From: Amycolatopsis sp. QT-25
GTDB lineage: Bacteria; Actinomycetota; Actinomycetes; Mycobacteriales; Pseudonocardiaceae
DNA: 64,000 nucleotides
Direction of reading: 5' to 3'
Assembly: GCF_029369745.1 (NCBI RefSeq)
Contig: NZ_CP120210.1
Location: 3,286,001-3,350,000, forward strand
The notes under the pieces were generated by a model, which did not search any database, was not told the origin of the DNA, and saw only the letters and a program-made list of their open reading frames with translations. This document shows, in pieces, positions 28,679 to 47,859 of this stretch (its first letter is position 1; each line of letters starts with the position of its first letter). The translations under genes and the position numbers were made by a program.

Positions 28679-28681
28679 CGT

Positions 28682-38944
<10,263 letters not shown>

Positions 38945-39130
38945 GAGACCCCGCTTCCGATAGAAGATGACCCCATCCGGCACTTGACGCCGGTGAACAT
39001 CTCTCTGAGTGCACGGGAAATTCGTCGCCACTCGACCGGGTGGACTGGTCCGGGTGACATGTAGCACCAATGGATGACCGAAGATCGATCTTCCTGTACG
39101 GCGTGTATCACCTTGTCGCCAGACAGGAAA

Positions 39131-39161
39131 GCCGTGACCTGCCCGAAGGGCGGGTCACGGC
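39131..39161. terminator. Terminator downstream of the small peptide gene
   Basis: A 14-base stem with one mismatch and a GAA loop, 36 bases beyond the stop of the 20-residue frame on the minus strand. It also separates that gene from the NRPS. Confidence 0.65.
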
Positions 39162-39196
39162 TCGGAGCTGTCGGCGCGCGGCTTCGCGTCGACCGA

Positions 39197-39259
39197 TCAG
39201 AAGATGCTGATGTTTCCGACCGAGATGATCAGGTTCACGATCGACTGCATGAAGTTCAT
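39197..39259 (-). CDS. 20-residue hydrophobic peptide gene
   Basis: The frame encodes MNFMQSIVNLIISVGNISIF, followed by TGA. AAGGAATGGAATCC lies just upstream of the ATG and a terminator hairpin follows, so it looks like a complete small transcription unit on the same strand as the NRPS. The peptide is uncharged apart from its termini and rich in Ile, Val, Asn and Ser, and would form an amphipathic or membrane-bound helix. No family recognised. It could be a leader, a membrane peptide or a precursor. Confidence 0.5.
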   Translation of the reverse strand: MNFMQSIVNLIISVGNISIF

Positions 39260-39567
39260 GAGGATTCCATTCCTTGGTCGGGATGTGGCGATCTCCGTCG
39301 GACCGTCACCGATCCGGCGTCGGTCGAGCTGTTTTCGTCACGCGCACATCGATGGCTTGCCCGGCGTGAGATGTCCCACGTGGCACCGAGCTGAGCGCAT
39401 TTCGACGAATCCACCGCGCGCACCGGGTCTGGTGGAAACGAAGAGCGCCGGTGCGAACCGCGTTGTCGGCTCCGCCCCACAAGTGCGCGTTCCGGCCCAG
39501 AGCGCCGGCCGCGCTCGACGAGAAGGTCGACGGTGTGGCGGACGTGTTCGCCGTGGTCCTCGGTGTG

Positions 39568-39609
39568 TCCGGTGGTACGGGCCGGTCACACGCGACCCGT
39601 ACCACCGGA
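39568..39609. terminator. 14-bp perfect hairpin after the ferritin-like gene
   Basis: TCCGGTGGTACGGG (39568-39581) pairs with CCCGTACCACCGGA (39596-39609). It begins 12 bases beyond the stop of the minus-strand gene. Confidence 0.8.
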
Positions 39610-39621
39610 AGGCCGACGGAC

Positions 39622-40626
39622 TCAGCCGTTGGGATCGCTGGTGTTGACGTCTCCGTTGACGCCCTTGGGGAAGAATCCGCCGGAGGTGACGGCCTTCGGG
39701 TTGAGGTAGACGATGTTGAGGACCTGGCCCGGTGTGCGGCTGTAGGCGATGCCGTTGCTGTCGGCCGGCACGATGTTCGCCCGGCCGTTCTTGTCGACGA
39801 CGCCCTGGTCGAGGTCGGTGGTGCCGTCGAGGCTGTCGCGGGCGTTGGAGAGTTTGACGCTGGCTTCCCGGAGGTCGCGTCCGAGCAGGCCGAGCCCGAG
39901 GATGCCGCCGCTGTGCTGGTAGAGCGCGGTGCGGATGTTGGCGGCGTGGTAGGCCTCGACCGCGAGGATCCCGGCTGCGGCTTCGAGGTAGGCCTTGTTG
40001 GTGATCAGTGGTGCGGCGCCCTTGTAGGCCGTGACACCGACGTCTTCGAAGAGGTAGGCGGCGAGGAGGAAGTTCTCCTCGCAGGCGAACGCGTCGAAGC
40101 TCTGGCCTTTGCGGACCAGTCCTGCCGCCTGTGCGGCGGCGGTGAAGCTGGCCTGGAGGTCGATCGCCGGGCGGCTGACCGCGGCTGAGCCCAGCGCGGT
40201 GCGCAGGAACTCCACGTGCGCTTTTTCGTCGCCGGCGATCTCTTGGGCGTACTGCTTCGCCGCCTTGGTCTTGAACCGGACGGCGCGGCCACCGGCGACG
40301 CCGCCGTGGGTGCCGGTCCCGGTGGTGAGCGAGTCGGGGAGTCCCCGGCCGGTGACGGCGTGCAGGTAGAACTCGGCTTCGAGGTATTCGAGGTTGAGGG
40401 CGAAGTTGAGCACCGCGCCGTCACTGACTCCTTCGGCGGCTGCCGCTTCCCCGGCGGCCTGCCGGACGGTTCCGGCCGACGCGACGGGCCCGGCCAGGCC
40501 GCCGAAGGCCCCCGCTCCGACCACCCCCAGGCCCGTTACCCCGGCCGCACGCAGAAAGCGACGGCGGTCTTGCTCGTTCTCCGCACTCCGGTTGATCATC
40601 GACGCGGCATAGCGCTTGCCAAACAC
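39622..40626 (-). CDS. Tat-exported ferritin-like domain protein
   Basis: 334 residues from GTG 40626, which follows GAAGGAG. A Tat signal ([20 protein letters not shown]) precedes a ferritin-like helical domain. [39 protein letters not shown] and [11 protein letters not shown] supply Glu and His residues in the spacing of a di-metal four-helix bundle. The function of this exported family is unknown; metal oxidation or storage in the wall is possible. The long upstream extension of the frame is not coding. It lies beside the fasciclin lipoprotein gene. Confidence 0.85.
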   Translation of the reverse strand: MFGKRYAASMINRSAENEQDRRRFLRAAGVTGLGVVGAGAFGGLAGPVASAGTVRQAAGEAAAAEGVSDGAVLNFALNLEYLEAEFYLHAVTGRGLPDSLTTGTGTHGGVAGGRAVRFKTKAAKQYAQEIAGDEKAHVEFLRTALGSAAVSRPAIDLQASFTAAAQAAGLVRKGQSFDAFACEENFLLAAYLFEDVGVTAYKGAAPLITNKAYLEAAAGILAVEAYHAANIRTALYQHSGGILGLGLLGRDLREASVKLSNARDSLDGTTDLDQGVVDKNGRANIVPADSNGIAYSRTPGQVLNIVYLNPKAVTSGGFFPKGVNGDVNTSDPNG

Positions 40627-41377
40627 GAGTGATCTCCTTCCCATCCGCCCGTCATACGACGTATCGGATGTGTCCCGCGTGTCATGACGGCTCGTCCCGG
40701 CACGCGGGCGTGGGTCTACGTTGACCTTCACTTTCGAGGCCGTCGAGCTATCGGATTGGTCGATATCGTCCAAGGGGGTGAACACGACTTCCCAGCACAC
40801 CGAGAACGCGCGAACACCGGCCACGCCGCGGGCAGGCTCCGGACCGGCTGCTGACGGCGACGACCGAGCACTTCGCCATGACCTGGAACATCCAGTTCCT
40901 CGCCCCGGGTGGCTGGGAGACGGACCGGGTGCTGCTGGGGCGCCGCCCGGCTCGCCGTCCGCGCCACCGACCGCGCGGCCAGGTACTTCCCGCTCGGCAG
41001 TCCATCGAGCGCGGATCAGCGGCCGCCGCCACCGACTGGGGCGCCCTCGCTGCCCCTGTGAGAAACCGACATCGGCCGCTTCGTCGTCGACGGGCACACC
41101 TGCGGCGAAAGCCCGGCTGACTCCCGCCTGCCGAGGGCCGGCCGCCGCCGAGGCCATGGAGTGAACCAGCGACGACGGCGACCGGCGGAACGCCGCCGCT
41201 ACAGCGTTCCCCGCCGGCGGGTGGTCCGAGTCCCGCCGCGCGGCTGAAACCACAGTGTCCTTGTCGGGCACTGTGGACGTGGAAGCGGCCGCCGCGGCTC
41301 CGGAGGTCATGGAAGCCGCGACGGCCGCTGAATCCGGGTCACCCGCAAGGGGGTGTCCGTGGTGGCCCGGACGGTAC
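40627..41377. other. 751-base gap
   Basis: No supported gene between the ferritin-like and fasciclin genes. The frames open on both strands are Arg/Pro/Ala-rich shadows. A lost sigma/anti-sigma pair, common near such genes, was looked for but not found. Confidence 0.4.
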
Positions 41378-42055
41378 CTAGTTCTTGTTGGTGCCGGGGG
41401 TGAGGACCTTGTCGATGACGAAGACGGTGGCGTTCTTGGTGGGGATGTTGCCGCACAGGATCTTGGCGCCGTTGACGGTCATGTTGTCGCCGGAGCCCTC
41501 GATCTTGACCGGGCCGCCCGCGGTGTTGAGGCTTTCCAGGGACTTGGCCGACTCCAGGCCCTTGGCGTCGTAGCGCTTGCCCACGACGTGGTACTGCAGG
41601 ATCGGGGCCAGCTGGTCGGGCTTGCCCGCCAGCTCGGCGAACTTGGCGTCACCGAGGGCGGCGAAGGCCGGGTCCGCCGGGGCGAACACGGTGATGGCCT
41701 GCTGGCTGTTGAGGGTGTCCACCAGGTTGGTGGCCTTGACCGCGGCGACCAGCTTGGTCAGCAGCGGGTTGGTCGAGGCGGCGCTGGCCACGGGCTGCGG
41801 GCCCATGGAGTCCAGCGAACCCGGGGCACTGCCCTGCGGCAGCTGCGAACAGGCCGGGCCGAACACGTCGGCGTTGGTGGTGACGCCCTCACCCGAGGCG
41901 GCACTGGACATCGGGGCCGACATCGAGGAGGACGGGGCAGGCGCCGGGGCACTGCTCGAACCGCCGGACGAGGCGCTGTCGCTGCCATTGCACGCGGTCA
42001 GGGCCAGTGCGGCCACCGCGGTGAAACCGATTCCTGCGACGCGAAGCTTGCTCAT
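41378..42055 (-). CDS. Fasciclin-domain lipoprotein
   Basis: 225 residues from ATG 42055. The signal ends in a lipobox (LALTACNG), so the protein is lipid-anchored outside the membrane. A Ser/Pro/Ala linker leads to one FAS1 domain ([72 protein letters not shown]). It resembles the mycobacterial MPT83/MPT70 type. Those genes are often near sulfite-oxidase-like genes, and a decayed one lies just upstream here. Confidence 0.93.
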   Translation of the reverse strand: MSKLRVAGIGFTAVAALALTACNGSDSASSGGSSSAPAPAPSSSMSAPMSSAASGEGVTTNADVFGPACSQLPQGSAPGSLDSMGPQPVASAASTNPLLTKLVAAVKATNLVDTLNSQQAITVFAPADPAFAALGDAKFAELAGKPDQLAPILQYHVVGKRYDAKGLESAKSLESLNTAGGPVKIEGSGDNMTVNGAKILCGNIPTKNATVFVIDKVLTPGTNKN

Positions 42056-42171
42056 GTGATTCCACTCCAGTGAAAGGCGGCTGGCTTGTCCTTTGTGGAC
42101 GAACCGGTTGTTGTTTCTTGTAGGGGATTCGGTACTGCCGGGGTCTCGGATTGGTCGTCCGGGAAAATTTC

Positions 42172-42720
42172 TCAGGCGGCGGTGAAAGTGACGTTGTGCC
42201 AGCCGGTCGCGCCGTCGGGCACGGTTCCCGCGCGCTGGCCGGTCTGGGGGTAGCCGGACTTGTCGGTGGCACGGCAGAACACCTGACGGACACCGGCGGG
42301 CAGGCCGACCTCGGCCCACCACCTGCGCCAGGTGTTCAGGTTGACCTCGGTGGAGAGGTCGGCCACCTGCCAGGGGCCCTGCTCGACCCGGACTTCGACC
42401 TCGTCGATTCCCGTGTGCTGGGCCCCGGCCACCCTCGGCGACGCGGGCCGTTCCTTTTCGGACGTTCGCGAGGCCGCGGTGCGAATCGATGCGGGACTCG
42501 GTCTTGATCGGCGCTTCTCGAGCCCAGCTTCGTTCCGGGGGTGACCAGCCGGGCCGGGAACCCGTGCTCCAGCGGCAGGGGTTCGCCGTTCAGCAGGACC
42601 AGCTTGTCGTAGCCGCCGAAGGTGTGGACCGCGAAGTTCTTCGGTGCGACCGGTGTGAGGTCGATGGCACCGTTGCCGACAGCCAGATAGGGCGAGGACA
42701 TCGGTGAACGCCGCCGCGAA
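42172..42720 (-). pseudogene. Decayed sulfite-oxidase-like molybdoenzyme gene
   Basis: The C-terminal piece (GIDEVEVRVEQGPWQVADLS, then WRRWWAEVGLPAG, ending TGWHNVTFTAA) is the dimerisation domain of YedY/sulfite-oxidase-like enzymes. In another frame just upstream, FAVHTFGGYDKLVLLNGEPL and HGFPARLVTPG are pieces of the molybdopterin domain. The catalytic-Cys region and N-terminus are absent or scrambled, so the gene is dead. It was probably an exported partner of the fasciclin gene downstream. The interval 42721-43199 may hold further remains but nothing is recognisable. Confidence 0.7.
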
Positions 42721-43199
42721 GAACCGCAGCCGAGGTCGCCGCGGAGGCGCGGTGCTCTCGGCCGGGGGCAGTTCGGATGCGGACATGTCCCTGGTTCGGC
42801 GCGCGCACCGTGAAGGTTTGGCCTGCCGGCCGGATCGACGCCGGATACCACCCGATCGTGGTCGCGGCGGAGCGTCCGGAGATCCATGCCATACGGACGG
42901 CTCCTGCTCCCACGAGCGCGGCACGGGGTCAGCGGCGTACCCGCGTTAGCCCCCAAGGTCGTCGGGGACCTCCAATACGGCCTGGATCGCCTGCTCGTGC
43001 GTCGCCACGTCATGCTTGGTCACTTCGCGTGCCCCCATCGGCCAGGCGGTACCCCCGAATTCCTCCGGCGACACGTCGGCTCCCTGTGGGATGACCCGCC
43101 ACCGCGTACAGGATGAAACGGGTTTCCGCGTCAGTGAAAACGGTTATGTCCCTTATACCGGCCGTGACCGCGGCCGACAGTTCGTCGAGGAGGTTTGTG

Positions 43200-43640
43200 A
43201 TGGGCGCTGTTGCGCATTACGTGGAGGTCGATGCCCCAGCTCAGGCCTGTTATGACTGGTGGCGATCGTTGACCCGGCTGCCGCAGGTGTTCTCCGACGT
43301 CAAGTCCGTCGAGGCCGTGGACGGCGACGCGACCCGGACCCGATGGAAGGTCGACGGCCCGCTGGGCTCGACGGTGGAGTGGGAAGCACGGATCGTCGAG
43401 GATGCCGCACCCCACAAGATCGCCTGGACCACCGCCGAGGACGCTGACCCGGATGTGAAGAACTCCGGTGTCGTACGGTTCGACGACAAGGGAAACGGCC
43501 GCACCGGCGTCGAGATCTCCCTTGAGTACGAGCCCCCGGCGGGAAAGCTCGGCGAAGCGGTCGCCTCGCTGCTGGCCGACCCGCAGAACAAGGTCGAGCG
43601 CGCCGCGGCGGAATTCAAGACTGTCATCGAGGCCCGCTAG
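43200..43640 (+). CDS. SRPBCC family (cyclase/dehydrase) protein
   Basis: 146 residues from ATG 43200 behind GAGGAGG. It has the pattern of polyketide-cyclase/dehydrase-type START-like proteins (HYVEVDAPAQACYDWWRSLTRLPQVFSDVKSVE, WEARIVEDAAPHKIAWTT, GVEISLEYEPPAG). Such stand-alone actinobacterial proteins probably bind hydrophobic ligands; no reaction is known. No operon partner. Confidence 0.8.
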   Translation: MGAVAHYVEVDAPAQACYDWWRSLTRLPQVFSDVKSVEAVDGDATRTRWKVDGPLGSTVEWEARIVEDAAPHKIAWTTAEDADPDVKNSGVVRFDDKGNGRTGVEISLEYEPPAGKLGEAVASLLADPQNKVERAAAEFKTVIEAR

Positions 43641-43905
43641 TTCTTTCCCCGGGTGACGGGAAGCACCTCAGCACCTCAGCAACGATTTCGAGAACTCTGG
43701 TCCACGGCAGCTCCCTCGCCCTTGCTGCCGTGGACCAGCTCGTCGTCGTTGACCTGGTCAATGGGGTGTCTCGCAGGCCGCGGGCACCGGGCGTACGGGA
43801 TTCCGCGACGAACTGCAGGCGAAAATGTCGCGGATTCTCGGGATCGCCCGGCGTCCGGGATGCCGTGAGGGCATCCGCCGCTCCTGCTCAAGGGAAAGCG
43901 GCGAT

Positions 43906-44937
43906 TCACGGGGTGAGGGCGTCGCTCAACCGTGTGCGCGCGGCGTCGATCATCGCCCGCGAACGCGGGAAGTCGTGCAGTTCGGCGCGCAGGAGGTCCA
44001 GCGCGGACAACAGGGAAACGGCCGGAACCTGGCGGGCCGACAGGATCTCCGCGGTCCAGGAGAGGAACGCGGTGAACAGTTCCTCGTCCCCCACGTACAG
44101 CGAGACCGTCAGGTATTCGACGATGTGGGCGAGGTCCTCCGCGGTGTGCTGCCGCTGGCGGCTCGTGTACTCGCGCATCGCCGGGACACGGTCCTCGAGA
44201 CCGGCCAGGATCGCCTTCACCAACGCGCCCGAGGTGCGGGACACGAGGGTGTACTCCTGATCGGCCAGATGCGGCAGGTCGTCGAAGGGCTGATGCCCGG
44301 CACGGGGCCGGGGCAGGGGAGAGGCCAGCAGATCGGCCGCCGCCCGCGCTTCCGGCGCCCAGGCGTCCGCGCCGAGCAGCCGCGCGTACCTGCCGTCGGA
44401 GCCGAACGCCGCCCCGCCCGCGATGACCGGGGTCGCGGCGGCCTGACAGGCGGTGATCGTCGCGTGCGCGGCGGGCAGGCGGGTGGCCAGCGAAGCCGAC
44501 AGCGCCACCGCGTCGGGCCCGGTGCGGTGCAGGTGCGCGACCAGATGCGGCGCGGGCACCTGGGCGCCGAGATAGTCGACCCGGAAGCCGCGGACCTTCA
44601 GCACTTCGGCGAGCAGCCGCGCGGGCATGGCGTGCCATTCGCCGTCGACGCACGCCACCGTGATGCGGCCCCGGTGCTCCTTCGGCCTGGGGAGCACGTA
44701 GCCGAAGCCGGCGAGCACCCGGTCGTTGATCGCGGTCGCCGCGTGTTCCTGCGCCACGGTGAGCCGGTTCGCCGCCCACTCGTGGCCGACCTTGCGCTGG
44801 ACGGCGCCGACCACGTCCAGCAGCACGGTCTCCGCGTCGAGCCCCGCGCCGAGTGCCTGGACCACGGCCTCCCCGGCCGCGTACTCGTCGCCGGCGGTCA
44901 CCGCCTGCCACAGTCGTTCGAAGTACTCGGCCGTCAC
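43906..44937 (-). CDS. Cobalamin (B12)-binding domain protein
   Basis: 343 residues from GTG 44937. A helical cap (EYFERLWQAV to VAQEHAATAINDRVLAG) precedes a Rossmann-type B12-binding domain (RITVACVDGEWHAMPARLLAEVL, DYLGAQVPAPHL, ALSASLATRLPAA, VIAGGAAFGSDGRY). The His in EWHAMP is at the lower-ligand position. The last 120 residues are helical and unassigned. Stand-alone versions act in light or B12 sensing and regulation, so a regulatory role is likely. The GTG overlaps the stop of a PP2C phosphatase fragment. Confidence 0.85.
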   Translation of the reverse strand: MTAEYFERLWQAVTAGDEYAAGEAVVQALGAGLDAETVLLDVVGAVQRKVGHEWAANRLTVAQEHAATAINDRVLAGFGYVLPRPKEHRGRITVACVDGEWHAMPARLLAEVLKVRGFRVDYLGAQVPAPHLVAHLHRTGPDAVALSASLATRLPAAHATITACQAAATPVIAGGAAFGSDGRYARLLGADAWAPEARAAADLLASPLPRPRAGHQPFDDLPHLADQEYTLVSRTSGALVKAILAGLEDRVPAMREYTSRQRQHTAEDLAHIVEYLTVSLYVGDEELFTAFLSWTAEILSARQVPAVSLLSALDLLRAELHDFPRSRAMIDAARTRLSDALTP

Positions 44938-45095
44938 GGGGTCGCGGGCCTCAGCGGTGTACGCGGCGCGGTGATCACCAGCACCGCCATGTCGTCGTGC
45001 GGTCGGTGGCCGATCCACTGCGCGGCCAGCATCTTCAGGGGCGGGCCGGACGGTGGGAGCCACTCGTGCGGCTCGACCGGGCCGGATGAGCCGCT
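44934..45095 (-). pseudogene. 3' remnant of a PP2C/SpoIIE-type phosphatase gene
   Basis: About 53 codons before the B12-protein start encode PPLKMLAAQWIGHRPHDDMA followed by VLVITAP and a stop. GHRPHDDMAVLVI is the C-terminal motif of SpoIIE/RsbU-type serine phosphatases, whose Asp residues bind Mn. An in-frame TAG near 45105 cuts the frame upstream. The TGA overlaps the GTG of the next gene. It was probably once an operon of phosphatase plus B12-binding protein. Confidence 0.65.
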
Positions 45096-45514
45096 GCGCT
45101 ACCGCGTCCGGCCCAGGGACACCCGGATTCGACGGCATCAAGGCGCGGCGTCGTCCTCCGGTCGAGCGTGAGGGCCTCGAAAGCGAACCTGCCGTTATGA
45201 GGTGATCGTCTGTTTTGGCCGGCTCACGCCCTCCGACGCAGTGTTCTCCGGCAGCCTCCGCGTGGCGCGAAGATCACCGGCGAGCAGACCGTCTCGCTCG
45301 CGGGGATCTTCGCGGCGAAGTGCGGATCGCCGGTTACCGGATGACCCACGTCGCGCTGTTCCACTCAGTCTGCGTGGCCGTAGGCGGACGCGCGGAACCA
45401 GGCGAACATCGAGTGCGGCGACCCCACCGTCGTGCGGGCATCACCATTCACCGTGACACGGCAGGTGGCCGGCGACATTCGACGACCCTCGTGCCACGGG
45501 GACGTCCGGAAGGG
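45096..45514. other. 419-base gap
   Basis: No intact gene. ATG 45341 opens MTHVALFHS, which resembles the start of dienelactone-hydrolase proteins, then degenerates. A relic is possible but weak. Confidence 0.3.
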
Positions 45515-45754
45515 TCATCGGTTCAGGTGCGTGGTGAGTTCGTGGTCGCTCGGTTCGACCAGGTGGGTGCCGTCCGGCCAGACGATGGTCGGGATCCGGC
45601 GTTCACCGTTTTGCAGCGCTCGTACGGTTTTCTCGGCGGTGGTGTTCGCTTCGACGTCGATGTAGTCGTACTCGATGCCTTTCGCGTCCAGCAGGGCACG
45701 GCTGCGTTCGACGTCGGGGCACCAGCCGGCGCCGTAGACGGTGAGGTCGCTCAT
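45515..45754 (-). CDS. Glutaredoxin-like protein with WCPDV active site
   Basis: 79 residues of a thioredoxin-fold protein (LTVYGAGWCPDVERSRALLD, YIDVEANTTAEKTV, RRIPTIVWPDG, LVEPSDHEL). The cis-Pro is in RIPTIV. The first Cys is present but the second position of CxxC is Val, so a monothiol mechanism is expected, as in some mycoredoxin-like proteins. A role in reducing mixed disulfides with mycothiol is inferred. Confidence 0.88.
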   Translation of the reverse strand: MSDLTVYGAGWCPDVERSRALLDAKGIEYDYIDVEANTTAEKTVRALQNGERRIPTIVWPDGTHLVEPSDHELTTHLNR

Positions 45755-45827
45755 GGTTCACAGCATGCCAGGTCGTTGCCCGGCGACGTGTTCGGCGAGC
45801 GTCCGACGCCGGGCCCTTGTGGTGTGG

Positions 45828-46988
45828 TCAACCCTTCTTCAGGGCTCGGGCGAACATGCGGACGTCGTCCAGGAACAGGTCCGGCTCCTCCATCGCGGGA
45901 TAGTGCCCGCCGCGGTCGTATTCGGTCCAGTGGATGATCGACGGGAAGTCGCGTTCGGCGAAGCGGCGGATGGCCACGAAGGCGGCGTGGGGGAACACCG
46001 CGACGCCGAGCGGGACAGGCAGTGGCGGGAACCTGCCGATCTGCGCGTTGATCGGGAGCTGCTCGACGCTTTCGTAGTACGTCTGTGCCGACGAGCCCGC
46101 GGTCGCCGTCAGCCAGTAGATCGTGACGATGGTCAGTAACAGGTCCTTGTCGACCGCGTCCTCGGGCGCTTCGGCCGAATCGGTCCAGTCCTTGAACTTC
46201 TCGGCGATGTAGGCGAGTTGCCCGACCGGCGAGTCGGTGAGGGCGTAGGAGACGGTGTTCGGCCGTGTCGAATGCAGCTTCATCGTTCCCGACAGGTCGT
46301 CGTAGAAGCGTTGCGACTGCGCCAAGCGGGCCTGGTCCTGCTCGCTCAGACCGTCGAGTTCCCCCGGCTCCCCGCTGGGGGTGGTGGGGAGCATGTTGAC
46401 GTGGACCCCGGCGACGTGCTCGGCGTCCAGCATACCGGTCATCAGTGAGATCGGGACGCCGAAGTCGCCGCCCTGCGTGACGTACCGCTCGTATCCGAGC
46501 CGCCGCATCAGTTCGACCCACGCGCCGGCGATCCGGAGCAGACTCCAGCCCGCGCCCGGGGTCGAGCCCGAGAAGCCGTAGCCGGGAATGGACGGAATGA
46601 CCAGGTGAAAGGCGTCGGCGGGGTCGCCGCCGTTGGCTCGCGGATCGGTCAGCGGCTCGATGACGTCGAGGAACTCGGCGACGGAGCCGGGCCAGCCGTG
46701 GGTGATGAGCAGCGGTGTCGCGTCGGGCTCGGGTGAGCGGACGTGCAGGAAGTGCACGTTCGCTCCGTCGATCTCGGTGATGTACTGCGGGAATCGGTTC
46801 AGCCGGGCCTCCGCCGCACGCCAGTCGTACGAGGTGCGCCAGTACTCGGACAGTTCCTTGAGGTAGGCCGTCGGCACACCCCTGCTCCAGCCTTCACCTG
46901 GCAGGTCCTCAGGCCAGCGTGTGGTGCTGATCCGGCGGTTCAGGTCGTCCAGGTCCGCCTGGGGGATTTCGACGCGGAAAGGCTTCAT
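45828..46988 (-). CDS. Epoxide hydrolase, EHN family
   Basis: 386 residues from ATG 46988 behind GGAG. The N-terminal cap domain ([41 protein letters not shown]) identifies the epoxide-hydrolase-N family. [10 protein letters not shown] is the oxyanion loop, [10 protein letters not shown] the nucleophile Asp region, and [11 protein letters not shown] holds the catalytic His. It opens an epoxide to a diol through a covalent ester. A relative with the same cap is at 60485. It stands next to glutaredoxin in the same direction with a 73-base gap, probably unrelated. Confidence 0.93.
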   Translation of the reverse strand: MKPFRVEIPQADLDDLNRRISTTRWPEDLPGEGWSRGVPTAYLKELSEYWRTSYDWRAAEARLNRFPQYITEIDGANVHFLHVRSPEPDATPLLITHGWPGSVAEFLDVIEPLTDPRANGGDPADAFHLVIPSIPGYGFSGSTPGAGWSLLRIAGAWVELMRRLGYERYVTQGGDFGVPISLMTGMLDAEHVAGVHVNMLPTTPSGEPGELDGLSEQDQARLAQSQRFYDDLSGTMKLHSTRPNTVSYALTDSPVGQLAYIAEKFKDWTDSAEAPEDAVDKDLLLTIVTIYWLTATAGSSAQTYYESVEQLPINAQIGRFPPLPVPLGVAVFPHAAFVAIRRFAERDFPSIIHWTEYDRGGHYPAMEEPDLFLDDVRMFARALKKG

Positions 46989-47152
46989 GTCGGCTCCATG
47001 TCGCTGAATACCCGGAAAAAGAAAAGGAGGTCGCGGTCTGTTCATCTTCTCATCGGAGTGGCAGGAAACGCGTATCAAGAAATGCCGGAATTCACTGAGA
47101 CCTTCCGCGTGACGTCATGTGGCGGTGCGTGTTCGTATTGGTGGTCAGGTGG

Positions 47153-47818
47153 TCAGGTGGTGCGGTCGTGTTCGTGGTGGGGCAAGATCAGTGCTGCGGC
47201 GGTGATGTCGCCGAGGCGTCGGGGGCGCTGTGGAGGACGCTGTGGGAGGCGTTGCAGGCCTGCTGGTCGGCGGTGAGTTCCGCGTTTTTGGCTTTCTGCA
47301 ACGGGTTCGTGAAGGTTTCGGGTTCGCCTTCGTAGCCCAGGTCGGCCGACGCTGGTGTCGTGTTCACGGCCGGGCCGCACCCCGGAGGTCCACAGTGGCC
47401 ACCCATCTCGGGCGGAGACGACTTGGATGTTTCCGCCATGATGGCGATGCTTGCCGTGCCAGTCCACCCCACGGGTCGGCCCTGGGGTGGAGATCCGGTC
47501 GGGTAGATCAGTGTGCCGTCCACGAGCACATGCGGATGACCGGCAGCCTTGGCCGCCGGTGGTGCCCCGCGTAACGACGGCCGACGTGCCGCGAGTACCG
47601 CGATGCTCATACGCGGTAGACAAGGCGATGCCGTTGTTCCTTGCCAGGGCCGAGATCCGAGTGTCATCAGACCGGACAGGAACAGGACGCTGCCCTCGGA
47701 AACCTCCGGAACAGCGGTGTAGGCGACGCTCATCCAGCGTGGAACCCTCTATCAAGTCGATCTGCGGTAGGACCACCTTCATCTCGGAGTTCTGCGCCCT
47801 TCTGTTGTGTGGCAACAA
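47153..47818 (-). mobile_element. Decayed IS5-family-type transposase
   Basis: No single frame is intact. Across frames one reads NNGIALSTAY, HPHVLVDGTLI (first catalytic Asp), DWHGKHRHHGGNIQVVS, WTSGVRPGREHDTS (second Asp region), GYEGEPETFTNPLQKAK and LTADQQACN, the order of IS5/IS1031-type DDE transposases. At least two frameshifts separate the blocks. No terminal inverted repeats or target duplication were identified, so it is an old relic. Confidence 0.75.
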
Positions 47819-47859
47819 GTTCGGCGTGTCGCCACTGCCACGCGGAAGCGCTCGCTGTC

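Noticed and set aside
38945..39130. Iron-box (IdeR/DmdR) site upstream of the NRPS
   Set aside because: No 19-bp palindrome resembling the iron box was seen near the start, so a siderophore role is not supported by regulation.
43825..45171. Plus-strand frame of 448 codons
   Set aside because: Antisense to the B12-binding protein, with no recognisable domain.
45341..45480. Dienelactone hydrolase gene start (MTHVALFHS)
   Set aside because: Only about ten residues fit; kept as a note within the gap entry.
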